Source: Corbicula japonica
Taxonomy: Eukaryota; Mollusca; Bivalvia; Venerida; Cyrenidae
Direction: 5' to 3'
Assembly: GCA_038501625.1 (NCBI GenBank)
Contig: JAZAYU010000037.1
Location: forward strand, 2,170,001 to 2,234,000
Length of the DNA stretch: 64,000 nucleotides
Below are positions 61,701 to 64,000 of the stretch, piece after piece (positions within the stretch are counted from its first letter, which is position 1; each line of letters opens with the position of its first letter). Both the position numbers and the translations under genes were made by a program. The notes beneath the pieces were generated by a model that did not search any database, had not been told where the DNA came from, and worked only from the letters and a program-made list of their open reading frames with translations.

Positions 61701-63749
61701 GATATCAAGTGATATTCAATATACCTCAGCTTTCACTTGTTCCAACTCGGCTCGCAGACGCTGGATTTCTTTATTTAATCTCTCGATGAGTAAATCTCTG
61801 CAAGGAAAAGAAAGACTGTAGACTTGAAAACCTGCCTGATCAGCAAATAATACACCTTACAAGGTAGACAACTCTTCAAAGTCCCCAATTGTGACCAGAA
61901 GAATAAATTAAAATGCAATCAGAATTTCTATGATAAATGATTACATCTGATTATTTGGCATCATGTAATCAATTACAGCTGATCACAATTACACTTAACT
62001 ATTACCTCATGTCTGACTGAAACTTGAAATGGTTTAAGCACTTGACATTACATGTTAAACAGTATTTTTGACCTCTACCTTTTGGGTATTGACAGGCCAT
62101 ATGTTGCATTTAGCATCTACTTGGTAACATAAAATTAAACATTTATCTATTTATGTCAAAAAAGCGTTTTGTTTAAAGCTCAGTTCATTAATTTCATGGG
62201 CATCATAAAAATAATGCATAGCTAAACTGTCAAAAAACTGACAAAGAAAACAACATTCCAGCTAAACTATTTTATAATGAAAGAATGGTCTATGTACAAA
62301 CTGTATTATGATGAACTATCAAAGAGTAGATTGGATAATAACAAACCTTTCATCCACTTCTGGTGGTCCACCATTAAAGTTGAAGTTCCCTTGCTGACTG
62401 CTAAATGCTGCATCAAATACATCTTCCTAAAAAATAAACTTATGGAATTTAACAAGTAATAATCTATGATGTTTTTGTGGGACACTGATGCCCCCACTGC
62501 TACCACACATTTGCAACACTGAGGGCCATAACTCTGGTAAAAGGAAATAATCTACACATCCTGCTTGATCATATGTGCAAGTTTAAAAGAAATTCGCCCA
62601 ATAGTTAATGAGGAGTTGATGTCACAAGATTGTTGAGGCATAAAAACCATGTATTTTCAAAATAAAAAACAAGTTGTGTGCCACTTATGCTCTGTTGATA
62701 CTTGTTTATTACCATACCAGAAGTACTCTTAATAGACATTAACAATATTATTCTTGATACATTTATGCCAAAGTTTGCACAAAAACTAAAATTCTACATT
62801 TTGAATCAGTTCAAAATGTATCACCACTGTTAATTAGGTTCACATATAAGAAAGGGTTTAAGCAAATTCAGGATAAGTTATCTTTTTACAATGATTTGAC
62901 ATATAATCATCCCTCCTTTGGCTTGACTATAATTAAAATACTGGAGATTCGACACACCTTGGACCTACAAGCATCGATACCATATGCAACACGCCGCCTT
63001 GTCATGATGAACATTTGTGCCAAGTTATTTTGAAATCTGCATGATTGAATGTCCAAGTTATGGCCTTTACACAATGCCGCCCTCCCAATGACAAACCCCT
63101 TTACACAATGCCACCCTCCCAATGACAAACCCAATCTAAAAACTGATGTTTATTTTGGAAAAAGTCATTAGCTGTTATGAATATGTAACAATATCACATA
63201 ATTATTATATATGAAATTGTCAGAAATGTCTAAAAAAACTAGATGCCTGTTGGCAACATGTTGAGTCAGCTTTGACATGACCTTTGACACTAACTGTGAC
63301 ATTCACATTTGAGATGGGAACCTGGGGTTTGCCTGTGACATTGAGGTAAACACTCATGCTAAATATAAACAAGATTGCCCAATGCATGTTAAAGTTATGG
63401 GCCGGAAAAACCCAGATGGATGCACACATAAACACATGCACATACACCGGACTGCCAATCTGACAACTAAATCTAGCTCACTTCAAGACAAAAATCATCA
63501 TAGACACATTTTACCCAGAAGTTTAGCTCATCATGAGGTATTCTAAAACAATGTCACATATATAGAAAACAATCACAGAGTAATATATCATAATAGATAT
63601 CTTACTGAAGTATCGATAAGGTCACCAACGGCCTCCGGTTCCGGTGTCAGTGACTCCCGTTCTGGCTCTGGTTCTGGTTCATTTGGTACAACAGCTACCG
63701 GCTTCACATGCTTGTTGAAATCAGACTGTATCAGGAAGTTTGGTGGCTC
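28654..63749 (-). CDS. HIP1: Huntingtin-interacting protein 1 family adaptor (HIP1/HIP1R/Sla2), C-terminal 21 exons
   Basis: Endocytic adaptor that in known relatives links clathrin light chain, AP-2 and phosphoinositides to F-actin at coated pits. 21 exons (+ coordinates): 63606-63749, 62347-62426, 61725-61797, 61161-61332, 60403-60491, 59256-59324, 57357-57494, 56360-56458, 55138-55281, 53163-53325, 45528-45617, 45050-45136, 43108-43284, 40662-40840, 37141-37230, 35562-35624, 34992-35092, 34401-34630, 33971-34032, 33022-33129, 28654-28707. They total 2412 nt in unbroken phase: 803 residues plus stop. Residues 1-75 are an acidic linker, about 75-390 a coiled coil, about 391-803 the talin-like I/LWEQ (THATCH) region with HRWTEGFISAAKAVGWGATT, CSQEIAASTAQLV and KKQEMDSQVRVLELE. 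The N-terminal ANTH domain is beyond the window. Vertebrates have HIP1 and HIP1R; this looks like the single invertebrate form. Confidence 0.96.
28725..28776. repeat. 25-bp tandem duplication
   Basis: Two exact copies of a 25-bp unit (acattataatactctatact, then gtgat), 18 bp upstream of the last HIP1 exon's acceptor on the - strand. Confidence 0.85.
29185..29253. repeat. Foldback element, single arm
   Basis: Left arm only, from aaggttataaaactgagttt to gaaatggcgac, then unrelated sequence. A half foldback, useful for dating the palindrome's arm structure. Confidence 0.75.
30420..30600 (-). mobile_element. tRNA-derived SINE
   Basis: On the - strand it begins GGCCCGTACAGCTTGTTTGG GAGAGCACTCGC.. 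with an A-box-like stretch and, about 35 bp on, the B-box GGTTTGAGTCC (30533-30543). This is the internal pol III promoter of a tRNA-like head followed by a unique body. The tail is not clear. Not a tRNA gene: no acceptor-stem pairing is evident. Confidence 0.6.
30711..30884. repeat. 58-bp tandem triplication
   Basis: Three essentially identical 58-bp units starting tccagagaccatggcttag and containing ctgtccctcctcagctagct. The lack of divergence implies recent expansion. Confidence 0.9.
31311..31499. mobile_element. TA-flanked TIR MITE (CAGTTGAA type)
   Basis: 189 bp. Imperfect ~25-bp terminal inverted repeats (CAGTTGAAGCTCACTATCTC versus CAGTTGTCACTTGTTATCTT on the other strand) and TA on both sides, as in the Tc1/mariner-pogo superfamily. 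No coding capacity. Confidence 0.65.
32055..32234. mobile_element. TTAA-MITE copy with internal deletion
   Basis: CAACCCTTTACTCC start, ATAGAGTAAAGGATTTAA end; the first hairpin's right arm is missing. Confidence 0.7.
32409..32534. repeat. Foldback element, variant subfamily
   Basis: AAGATCATAAAACTAAATCT start and TTTTTATAATCTT end. Centre gagactgggcaccatttc. Arms retain ATTGG and CCAAT. Confidence 0.7.
33022..33129 (-). CDS. HIP1: HIP1 exon: C-terminal helix (latch)
   Basis: VRVLELERELEQERLKLSTL then RKQHYTLAAETEGTDQ. Matches the C-terminal helix that in HIP1R regulates dimerisation and actin binding. Confidence 0.95.
33971..34032 (-). CDS. HIP1: HIP1 exon: I/LWEQ glutamine block
   Basis: SLMDFSHLSLIQTKKQEMDS plus Q, matching NMDFSSMTLTQIKRQEMDSQ. 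Donor is the weaker gttggt. Confidence 0.94.
34401..34630 (-). CDS. HIP1: HIP1 exon: I/LWEQ glutamate block
   Basis: Begins MEAADKVVKGEGKLEQLIVC, then SQEIAASTAQLVVSSRVK, ending SAQIIEEK. Actin-binding core. The beginning of this exon and its acceptor are repeated twice in the upstream intron (see 34600-34938). Confidence 0.96.
34600..34938 (-). repeat. Tandem triplication of a HIP1 splice acceptor
   Basis: Three ~100-125-bp units (about 34600-34709, 34710-34806, 34812-34938). Each contains the first ~32 nt of the 34401-34630 exon, its acceptor, and intron sequence (acatacatcaacaggtgtcc, ttttctatgtaaacatatg). The middle copy keeps tttcag|GGAAGCAGCTGATAAGG, which reads EAADKVLKFE before an early stop. 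The third copy has lost the acceptor context. Confidence 0.85.
34992..35092 (-). CDS. HIP1: HIP1 exon: I/LWEQ tryptophan block
   Basis: GTSTAKDFYKKNHRWTEGFI followed by SAAKAVGWGATTL. Contains the Trp block of I/LWEQ. The donor falls within the ATG of the following Met codon (AT|gtaagt). Confidence 0.95.
35338..35415. repeat. Short palindrome with ATTGG/CCAAT arms
   Basis: Arms agtctcagatggctgattgg and ccaatcagattgctgaagac around cagttctaaaactgagctc. It resembles the foldback family in its ATTGG/CCAAT pair but lacks the TATAAA ends. Confidence 0.45.
35562..35624 (-). CDS. HIP1: HIP1 exon: THATCH core
   Basis: 21 codons CIKILVEKSRDLQHEIVAQG plus R. Phase 0 at both ends. Confidence 0.93.
36122..36361. 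mobile_element. TTAA-MITE copy
   Basis: TTAATCCTGTACTCC start, both hairpins, right end ATGGAGAAAGGAATT (TTAA lost). Confidence 0.75.
36539..36778. mobile_element. TTAA-MITE copy
   Basis: TTAACCCTTGACTCC start, both hairpins, eroded right end TTTTGAGGAAGGGT. The decayed foldback arm at 36880-36920 (gattataaaac, catgctcaactcaaatct) follows. Confidence 0.7.
37141..37230 (-). CDS. HIP1: HIP1 exon: THATCH core helix
   Basis: EMLQKTREDSTGIQLEVNER and ILDACTDLMK; LEVNERIL is a hallmark of this family. The B-box/NHL gene lies in the intron upstream of it. Confidence 0.95.
37526..37550 (+). promoter_or_regulatory. TATA-like elements upstream of the nested gene
   Basis: Two TATAAAA strings (37526-37532 and 37544-37550) lie 43-67 bp before the chosen ATG. 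If one is a TATA box the 5' UTR would be very short. Functional use is unproven. Confidence 0.25.
37593..39290 (+). CDS. Intronless B-box/coiled-coil/NHL-like protein (TRIM-like without RING)
   Basis: 565 residues. The frame opens earlier at a TTG, but the first ATG is 37593 (MSLSKIPVTTDGEEFHLD), so that start is used. B-box 1 at residues 24-64 with ligands C24, C27, C40, C43, C48, C51, H55 and H63/H64. B-box 2 at 87-118 with C87, H90, C99, C102, C107, C110, H115 and C118. A charged coiled coil covers about 125-250. The C-terminal half (about 300-565) holds beta-propeller-like repeats, the clearest being RPWNIAISPDQANIYISDYG and PKGLAVDKEGSVYVCGADSN, as in NHL domains. No RING finger is present, so intrinsic E3 ligase activity is unlikely; a scaffold or regulator role is inference. 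It is antisense to HIP1 inside one of its introns. Such intronless TRIM-like genes are expanded in bivalves. Not assignable to a named orthologue. Confidence 0.9.
   Translation: MSLSKIPVTTDGEEFHLDLDKRDCDPCKRDGSNKRSMFFCFDCTEFLCPACVQFHKKLKVLQHHIFQDLVKMPRDSARLKDIYVDKCPSHSDKVVDYFCDSCDQLCCYMCYRTSHCSCPKVANIQSQVYGLVESAEFKELETNLIEMDSEVTKIRAKYIKNTQRRNALKTKALAKIKRERDDIKKMFDQLDLEMKYSLDQKDRLDSSKLELVNKQCDVLASDIRTLRSHLNNAKPSERFVVMKKSKNYIPVIKEGISKVSNDNDIQDYEFEASKEVAEMKKTVTTLGLLLLQSSKIKRNTEFRASINIKGSLERQCDAYGLCLVNENTLVVCDHYNMCLKVVDTNKNCVLSVFALSAQPNDVTTINDEKIATTLQTDKKIKILAISHIGALSNEGEITVDGLCQGITYSEGNLFVTYDKPDSKVQIMDMNGRVFRTFKNNANGGALFYRPWNIAISPDQANIYISDYGNSTVTCMTLDGKVIACYWDKELKGPKGLAVDKEGSVYVCGADSNNIHQLSSNCTKIQVLLHRFHGIQGNTCIAYCTKTNRLYVEWYNRNEIKVYELK
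39331..39336 (+). terminator. Poly(A) signal of the nested gene
   Basis: AATAAA 41 bp after the TAA stop, with a second (taataaaac) about 12 bp further on. The short distance supports a compact, independent transcription unit. Confidence 0.6.
39878..40277. mobile_element. TTAA-MITE interrupted by a TA-flanked MITE
   Basis: MITE hairpins run 39890-40048, then the 183-bp insertion at 40049-40231, then a decayed right end finishing with GGTTAA at 40277. Confidence 0.65.
40049..40231. mobile_element. TA-flanked TIR MITE (CCGTCAT type)
   Basis: 183 bp with ~28-bp near-perfect inverted ends: CCGTCATTGTTTGAATATAA on the left, and the reverse complement of cttatattcgaaccatgacgg on the right. TA on each side indicates a Tc1/mariner-like TA target. 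Inserted into a TTAA-MITE. Confidence 0.8.
40662..40840 (-). CDS. HIP1: HIP1 exon: I/LWEQ upstream helix
   Basis: Includes VRQLMKLTEELVPKSDDVKL, EEIGDMVDNEM and TSKAIEQAAAKIQ, closely matching GEELLPRGLDIKQEELGDLVDKEM of HIP1R. Strongest family match in the gene. Confidence 0.96.
40841..43107. other. HIP1 intron, no gene seen
   Basis: 2.3-kb intron. About 41460-41810 contains phrases such as ggccataactctgg and gaaagaaatccacca that resemble the cores of HINE-like elements. About 41265-41290 is C-rich. No coding family recognised. Confidence 0.45.
43108..43284 (-). CDS. HIP1: HIP1 exon: talin-like region
   Basis: DLESFVECITGFSHHLGDCV, then IHGIATSQSTAEIESGND and CRSAGEGGLSLLTAIEK. It corresponds to the HIP1R segment LLAHLTSDAIAHGATT. 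Confidence 0.92.
43647..43782. repeat. Foldback element, array unit 1
   Basis: Arms aaggttttaaaactgagcat and gattggaaaccagtctc (reverse), centre with a one-sided change (gcctcttcagcc). Confidence 0.85.
43915..44051. repeat. Foldback element, array unit 2
   Basis: Same as unit 1 with an intact centre tggtgactggtcgcca. Confidence 0.85.
44183..44314. repeat. Foldback element, array unit 3
   Basis: Left end aaggttaaaaaactgag has lost TATAAA; right arm keeps TTTTATAACC. Confidence 0.85.
44451..44584. repeat. Foldback element, array unit 4
   Basis: Most regular unit: both arms carry GCATGGAAACC, making the palindrome more symmetrical than its neighbours. Confidence 0.85.
45050..45136 (-). CDS. 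HIP1: HIP1 exon: talin-like region
   Basis: EFLLTRAEPVISSLEKLKSV then HNVYSIDKK. Weakly conserved helix; identified mainly by phase and position between stronger exons. Confidence 0.88.
45528..45617 (-). CDS. HIP1: HIP1 exon: start of talin-like region
   Basis: Encodes SRSVAEGRAFIQDALDQFHN and HTFTTARCTA, aligning with SRKAAEQVIQDALNQL of HIP1R. It follows the longest intron in the window (7.5 kb). Confidence 0.92.
45655..45880. mobile_element. TTAA-MITE copy near a HIP1 acceptor
   Basis: TTAACCCTTTACTCC start, both hairpins, TATATGGGGTAAAGGGATA end. Its left TTAA is 38 bp upstream of the 45528-45617 exon's acceptor. Confidence 0.8.
45976..46110. repeat. Foldback element, eroded
   Basis: AAGGTTATAAAAGTGAGAAT start and GTTTAATAACCTT end, arms heavily substituted. 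Confidence 0.55.
46199..46450 (-). other. Open frame with hydrophobic stretch, unassigned
   Basis: 83-codon frame on the - strand with VSAGLLHLVATLLLALGHIV and IVGGCALQSAMTMIFVLISG, which could be two membrane segments. Base composition here (about 46280-46500) is visibly richer in G+C than the surrounding intron, and a + strand frame is also open. No family recognised. It may be a remnant of an unidentified mobile or copied sequence. Confidence 0.2.
46663..46762. repeat. Foldback element, partial
   Basis: Centre and arms from caagcatctaattggct to agatgcttgagatttgag; outer ends decayed. Confidence 0.55.
47436..48681. mobile_element. hAT-type non-autonomous element with 8-bp TSD
   Basis: 1246 bp. 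Ends TAGGGATG and CATCCCTA, flanked by an exact 8-bp duplication GTTATTAA (47428-47435 and 48682-48689). Eight-base target duplications with TAGGG/CAGGG ends are typical of hAT transposons. Subterminal blocks rich in attcgaatgttcgaa motifs occur at both ends (47466-47513 and 48598-48672). The interior has no transposase-like frame. Confidence 0.88.
49122..49274. mobile_element. pogo/Tigger-type MITE
   Basis: 153 bp between TA dinucleotides. Inverted ends CAGTGAAACCCCTC are perfect for 14 bp, then TAAGAC continues imperfectly. CAGTG..AAACC ends with TA targets are typical of pogo/Tigger elements. Confidence 0.8.
49868..50510. repeat. GTT/GGT-rich microsatellite block
   Basis: About 640 bp of interleaved gttgtt, ggtggt and gttggt units on the + strand, strongly strand-asymmetric (almost no C or A). 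Inside tandem-cored element C. Confidence 0.95.
50527..50705. repeat. Pentanucleotide array (GGTAT)n then (GGCAT)n and (AGCAT)n
   Basis: About 19 perfect ATGGT/GGTAT units, then GGCAT units, then agcat and agtat variants. Stepwise single-base changes of the unit across the array are visible. Confidence 0.95.
52709..53055 (+). mobile_element. Short HINE-like element D
   Basis: Starts after ACAAG with GAGC-taat-GCTC mini-hairpin and tag ATAACCCCGCTTTGA. It ends with ggatggacagaaggatggac and related GGAC repeats and a hairpin TATAACCCCCTC..AGGGGTATA (53022-53053). About 350 bp, no tandem core, otherwise the same layout. It ends ~110 bp from a HIP1 donor. Confidence 0.5.
53163..53325 (-). CDS. 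HIP1: HIP1 exon: end of coiled coil
   Basis: SSLADTEHSKAMSEQDLSKQ to GDIDELHRKLI. A TTAA-MITE begins only 22 bp upstream of its acceptor. Confidence 0.92.
53348..53545. mobile_element. TTAA-MITE 22 bp upstream of a HIP1 acceptor
   Basis: TTAACCCTTTCCTTCC start, hairpins partly deleted, right end eroded. The left TTAA lies within the expected branch-point window of exon 53163-53325. Confidence 0.7.
53650..53785. repeat. 136-bp foldback element, intact
   Basis: AAGGTTATAAAGCTGAGTTT to CAGCTTTATAACCTT with centre ggcgaccagtcgcc. One of the most regular copies. Confidence 0.88.
53925..54152. mobile_element. TTAA-MITE copy, diverged
   Basis: TTAACCATTTGCTCC start, GTAGTGAAGGGTT end, hairpin motifs with many substitutions. 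Confidence 0.65.
54778..54925. mobile_element. TTAA-MITE left half
   Basis: CAACCCTTTCTCCGTG start and first hairpin; ends in the spacer near ttcttaccaagaagccacc. Confidence 0.6.
55138..55281 (-). CDS. HIP1: HIP1 exon: coiled coil
   Basis: 48 codons: LDKLTEEKAGLEETLSNQIA to DLQAQIAALK. Symmetrical phase 0. The four exons from 59324 to 55138 are all phase 0 and could be skipped in any combination without a frameshift. Confidence 0.9.
55422..55645. mobile_element. TTAA-MITE copy, termini eroded
   Basis: TACCCTTTACTCC start and both hairpins; right end reads ATAGAATGAATGAGTAAAA. Confidence 0.65.
56157..56332. repeat. Foldback element with extra arm segment
   Basis: Variant-subfamily ends (ataaaactgagcttggagac, gtctccattttcagttatat). 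The right side contains a partly repeated arm, so ccaatcag occurs twice. Confidence 0.6.
56360..56458 (-). CDS. HIP1: HIP1 exon: coiled coil
   Basis: 33 codons: ELESQLKASQNHEETLQRDL and ETTQSTVQSLQTQ. Phase 0, multiple of three. Confidence 0.9.
57110..57262. repeat. Minisatellite, ~44-bp unit
   Basis: About four units built on gcatgctgggtgttggcttt and ctgccagcacaaggta. The first two are nearly identical, later ones diverged. Confidence 0.85.
57357..57494 (-). CDS. HIP1: HIP1 exon: coiled coil
   Basis: 46 codons beginning DNAASMVRMEEERRVIQESL and ending NTDLENAKQ. Phase 0 at both ends. Confidence 0.9.
57728..57970. mobile_element. TTAA-MITE copy
   Basis: TTAACCCTTTTATCC start, both hairpins, eroded right end ATGAAAAAAAGGATT. 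Confidence 0.7.
57971..59255. other. HIP1 intron, unclassified
   Basis: AT-rich intron sequence with no repeat family or coding frame that I recognise. Confidence 0.5.
59256..59324 (-). CDS. HIP1: HIP1 exon: coiled coil
   Basis: 23 codons: HGEVSKQLATEKKILEEKEQ then VIK. Phase 0 at both ends. A TTAA-MITE begins about 41 bp upstream of the acceptor. Confidence 0.9.
59365..59582. mobile_element. TTAA-MITE copy near a HIP1 acceptor
   Basis: CTAAACCCTTTCCTTC start, GGAGGAAAGGGTTAA end. It starts about 41 bp upstream of the acceptor of exon 59256-59324. Confidence 0.75.
59863..60255. mobile_element. TTAA-MITE interrupted by a foldback element
   Basis: MITE from CACCCTTACTCCATG through both hairpins to gcaataaaacctg, then the foldback 60086-60221, then the MITE end tatatggagtaaatgac. 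Confidence 0.7.
60086..60221. repeat. 136-bp foldback element inside a TTAA-MITE
   Basis: AGGTTATAAAGCTGAGATTG to CAGTTTTATAACCTT, centre ggcgaccagtcgcc. Second clear case of a foldback within a MITE. Confidence 0.85.
60403..60491 (-). CDS. HIP1: HIP1 exon: coiled coil
   Basis: Encodes KQSKASEEKFKKMKDVYQKL and RDEHVTLLRQ, aligning with the EQRYSKLKEKYSELVQNHADLL part of HIP1R. A truncated TTAA-MITE end lies about 45 bp upstream of its acceptor. Confidence 0.92.
60536..60575. mobile_element. TTAA-MITE left-end fragment
   Basis: CAACCCTTTCCTTCATATAA only, about 45 bp upstream of a HIP1 acceptor. The LINE fragment begins shortly after. Confidence 0.55.
60602..61095 (+). pseudogene. Non-LTR retrotransposon (LINE) reverse-transcriptase C-terminal fragment
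   Basis: Frame encodes FLDENLTFKDHVKRKC, then LVISHLDYCNAILFGIPD, MQRIQNMCAKLVLKLSKYDS and ALLQLHWLPIKARIEFKLLT, ending RRRLRSSD. This SHLDYCN...LQRIQN...LHWLPI...RIxFK...P-R-LRSS series is the conserved region downstream of the RT catalytic core in Jockey/CR1/L2-type LINEs. The catalytic part and endonuclease are absent; the frame lacks an ATG at its start and stops soon after. 5' truncated and dead, antisense to HIP1 within its intron. Confidence 0.85.
61161..61332 (-). CDS. HIP1: HIP1 exon: coiled coil
   Basis: DQKAISTLRDEIAKLKKILS at the start and VHAGAAVKLTEAE at the end. Largest coiled-coil exon. Donor gtaagt; phase 1. Confidence 0.9.
61725..61797 (-). CDS. HIP1: HIP1 exon: start of coiled coil
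   Basis: Encodes RDLLIERLNKEIQRLRAELE and QVKAE. It aligns with the DHLIERLYREISGLKAQLE segment of HIP1R and shows clear heptad spacing. Confidence 0.93.
62347..62426 (-). CDS. HIP1: HIP1 exon: AP-2/clathrin-type motif
   Basis: Encodes EDVFDAAFSSQQGNFNFNGG and PPEVDER. DVF (DxF type) and the FNFN stretch align with the adaptor-binding part of HIP1 proteins (DDIFGSSF..FNFN). Ends in phase 2. Confidence 0.92.
62476..62640 (+). mobile_element. HINE-like element, 5' part
   Basis: Carries gacactgatgcccccactgc, the tagged end of the 5743/14048 family, in the opposite orientation, and agggccataactctgg. The 3' hairpin is not found, so the copy looks truncated. Confidence 0.45.
63062..63132. repeat. 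36-bp tandem duplication
   Basis: ctttacacaatgccgccctc then ccaatgacaaacccc occurs twice in direct succession with one or two differences. Confidence 0.85.
63235..63480 (+). mobile_element. Possible HINE-like relative
   Basis: Contains a TGTTGGCAACA mini-hairpin near the start and ttaaagttatgggccgga, a phrase shared with element B. No terminal hairpin or tag match was found. Confidence 0.3.
63606..63749 (-). CDS. HIP1: HIP1 exon: acidic linker
   Basis: 48 codons from EPPNFLIQSDFNKHVKPVAV to AVGDLIDTS. EPPNFL follows the ANTH domain in HIP1R. A PEPEPE stretch and DLID, a weak clathrin-box-like sequence, are visible. Borders AG/GT are clean. Confidence 0.93.
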
Positions 63750-63812
63750 CTACAATAAATAGACTCAATATTATCTTTGATCCATCCTTTAAAACTACTT
63801 CTTGTTTGATAT

Positions 63813-63996
63813 TTAACCATTTACACAATAGCTATGGCTTCCATCTCATGGGCAACCAGTAAAGATACAGATGCAGTTATTTTTTACCATGAGATGAAGA
63901 CTGTAAATCCAGATCAAACAGAAGATGTGCTGTGTGATCCGGATCTAAACTGGTCACCAATGTGATATTGGGCATATATATGAAATGAATGCTTAA
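63813..63996. mobile_element. TTAA-MITE copy, diverged
   Basis: TTAACCATTTACACAA start and ATGAAATGAATGCTTAA end. Hairpin motifs are recognisable (aagatacagatgcag, gatccggatctaaactgg). Confidence 0.6.
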
Positions 63997-64000
63997 ACAA

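Overview
This 64-kb window is metazoan nuclear DNA: AT-rich, genes in many short exons separated by long repeat-filled introns, with no bacterial-style gene packing. The repeat content (tandem-cored mobile elements with GGAC/ACGG-type microsatellites and a 3' hairpin, resembling bivalve 'pearl' and Helentron/HINE elements) suggests a mollusc, most likely a bivalve. That taxonomic call is inference; the species cannot be named.

Two conserved genes face each other and both are cut by the window edges. On the + strand (1735-8387) are the last six exons of a calcium/calmodulin-dependent protein kinase kinase (CAMKK): the end of the kinase lobe, the autoinhibitory/CaM-binding segment and the stop. 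On the - strand (63749 down to 28654) are 21 consecutive exons of the HIP1/HIP1R (Sla2-type) clathrin and actin adaptor, giving 803 residues in continuous phase: acidic linker with adaptor motifs, coiled coil, and the complete C-terminal I/LWEQ (THATCH) region. Its N-terminal ANTH exons lie beyond the right edge. Inside a HIP1 intron, on the opposite strand, is an intact intronless gene (37593-39290) for a 565-residue protein with two B-boxes, a coiled coil and NHL-like repeats but no RING.

The 20 kb between the two stop codons (8388-28653) holds no convincing gene. It contains presumed 3' untranslated sequence, MITEs and two tandem-cored elements.

Repeats dominate the rest: (1) about 40 copies or pieces of a ~230-bp TTAA-flanked, CCCTTT-ended piggyBac-like MITE made of two internal hairpins; (2) about 15 copies of a ~136-bp near-perfect foldback whose arms carry TATAAA and CCAAT boxes, four of them in a 268-bp tandem array; (3) at least six Helentron/HINE-like elements, from several unrelated sequence families, that share one end architecture; (4) one hAT-type element with a perfect 8-bp target duplication; (5) three short TA-flanked TIR elements; (6) a tRNA-derived SINE and a LINE reverse-transcriptase fragment; (7) microsatellites and minisatellites. 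Two local tandem duplications copy real splice sites, one in CAMKK and one in HIP1.

No operon, CRISPR, virus or toxin gene was seen. The most interesting material is the repeat architecture and its overlap with splice sites and transcription-factor-like motifs.
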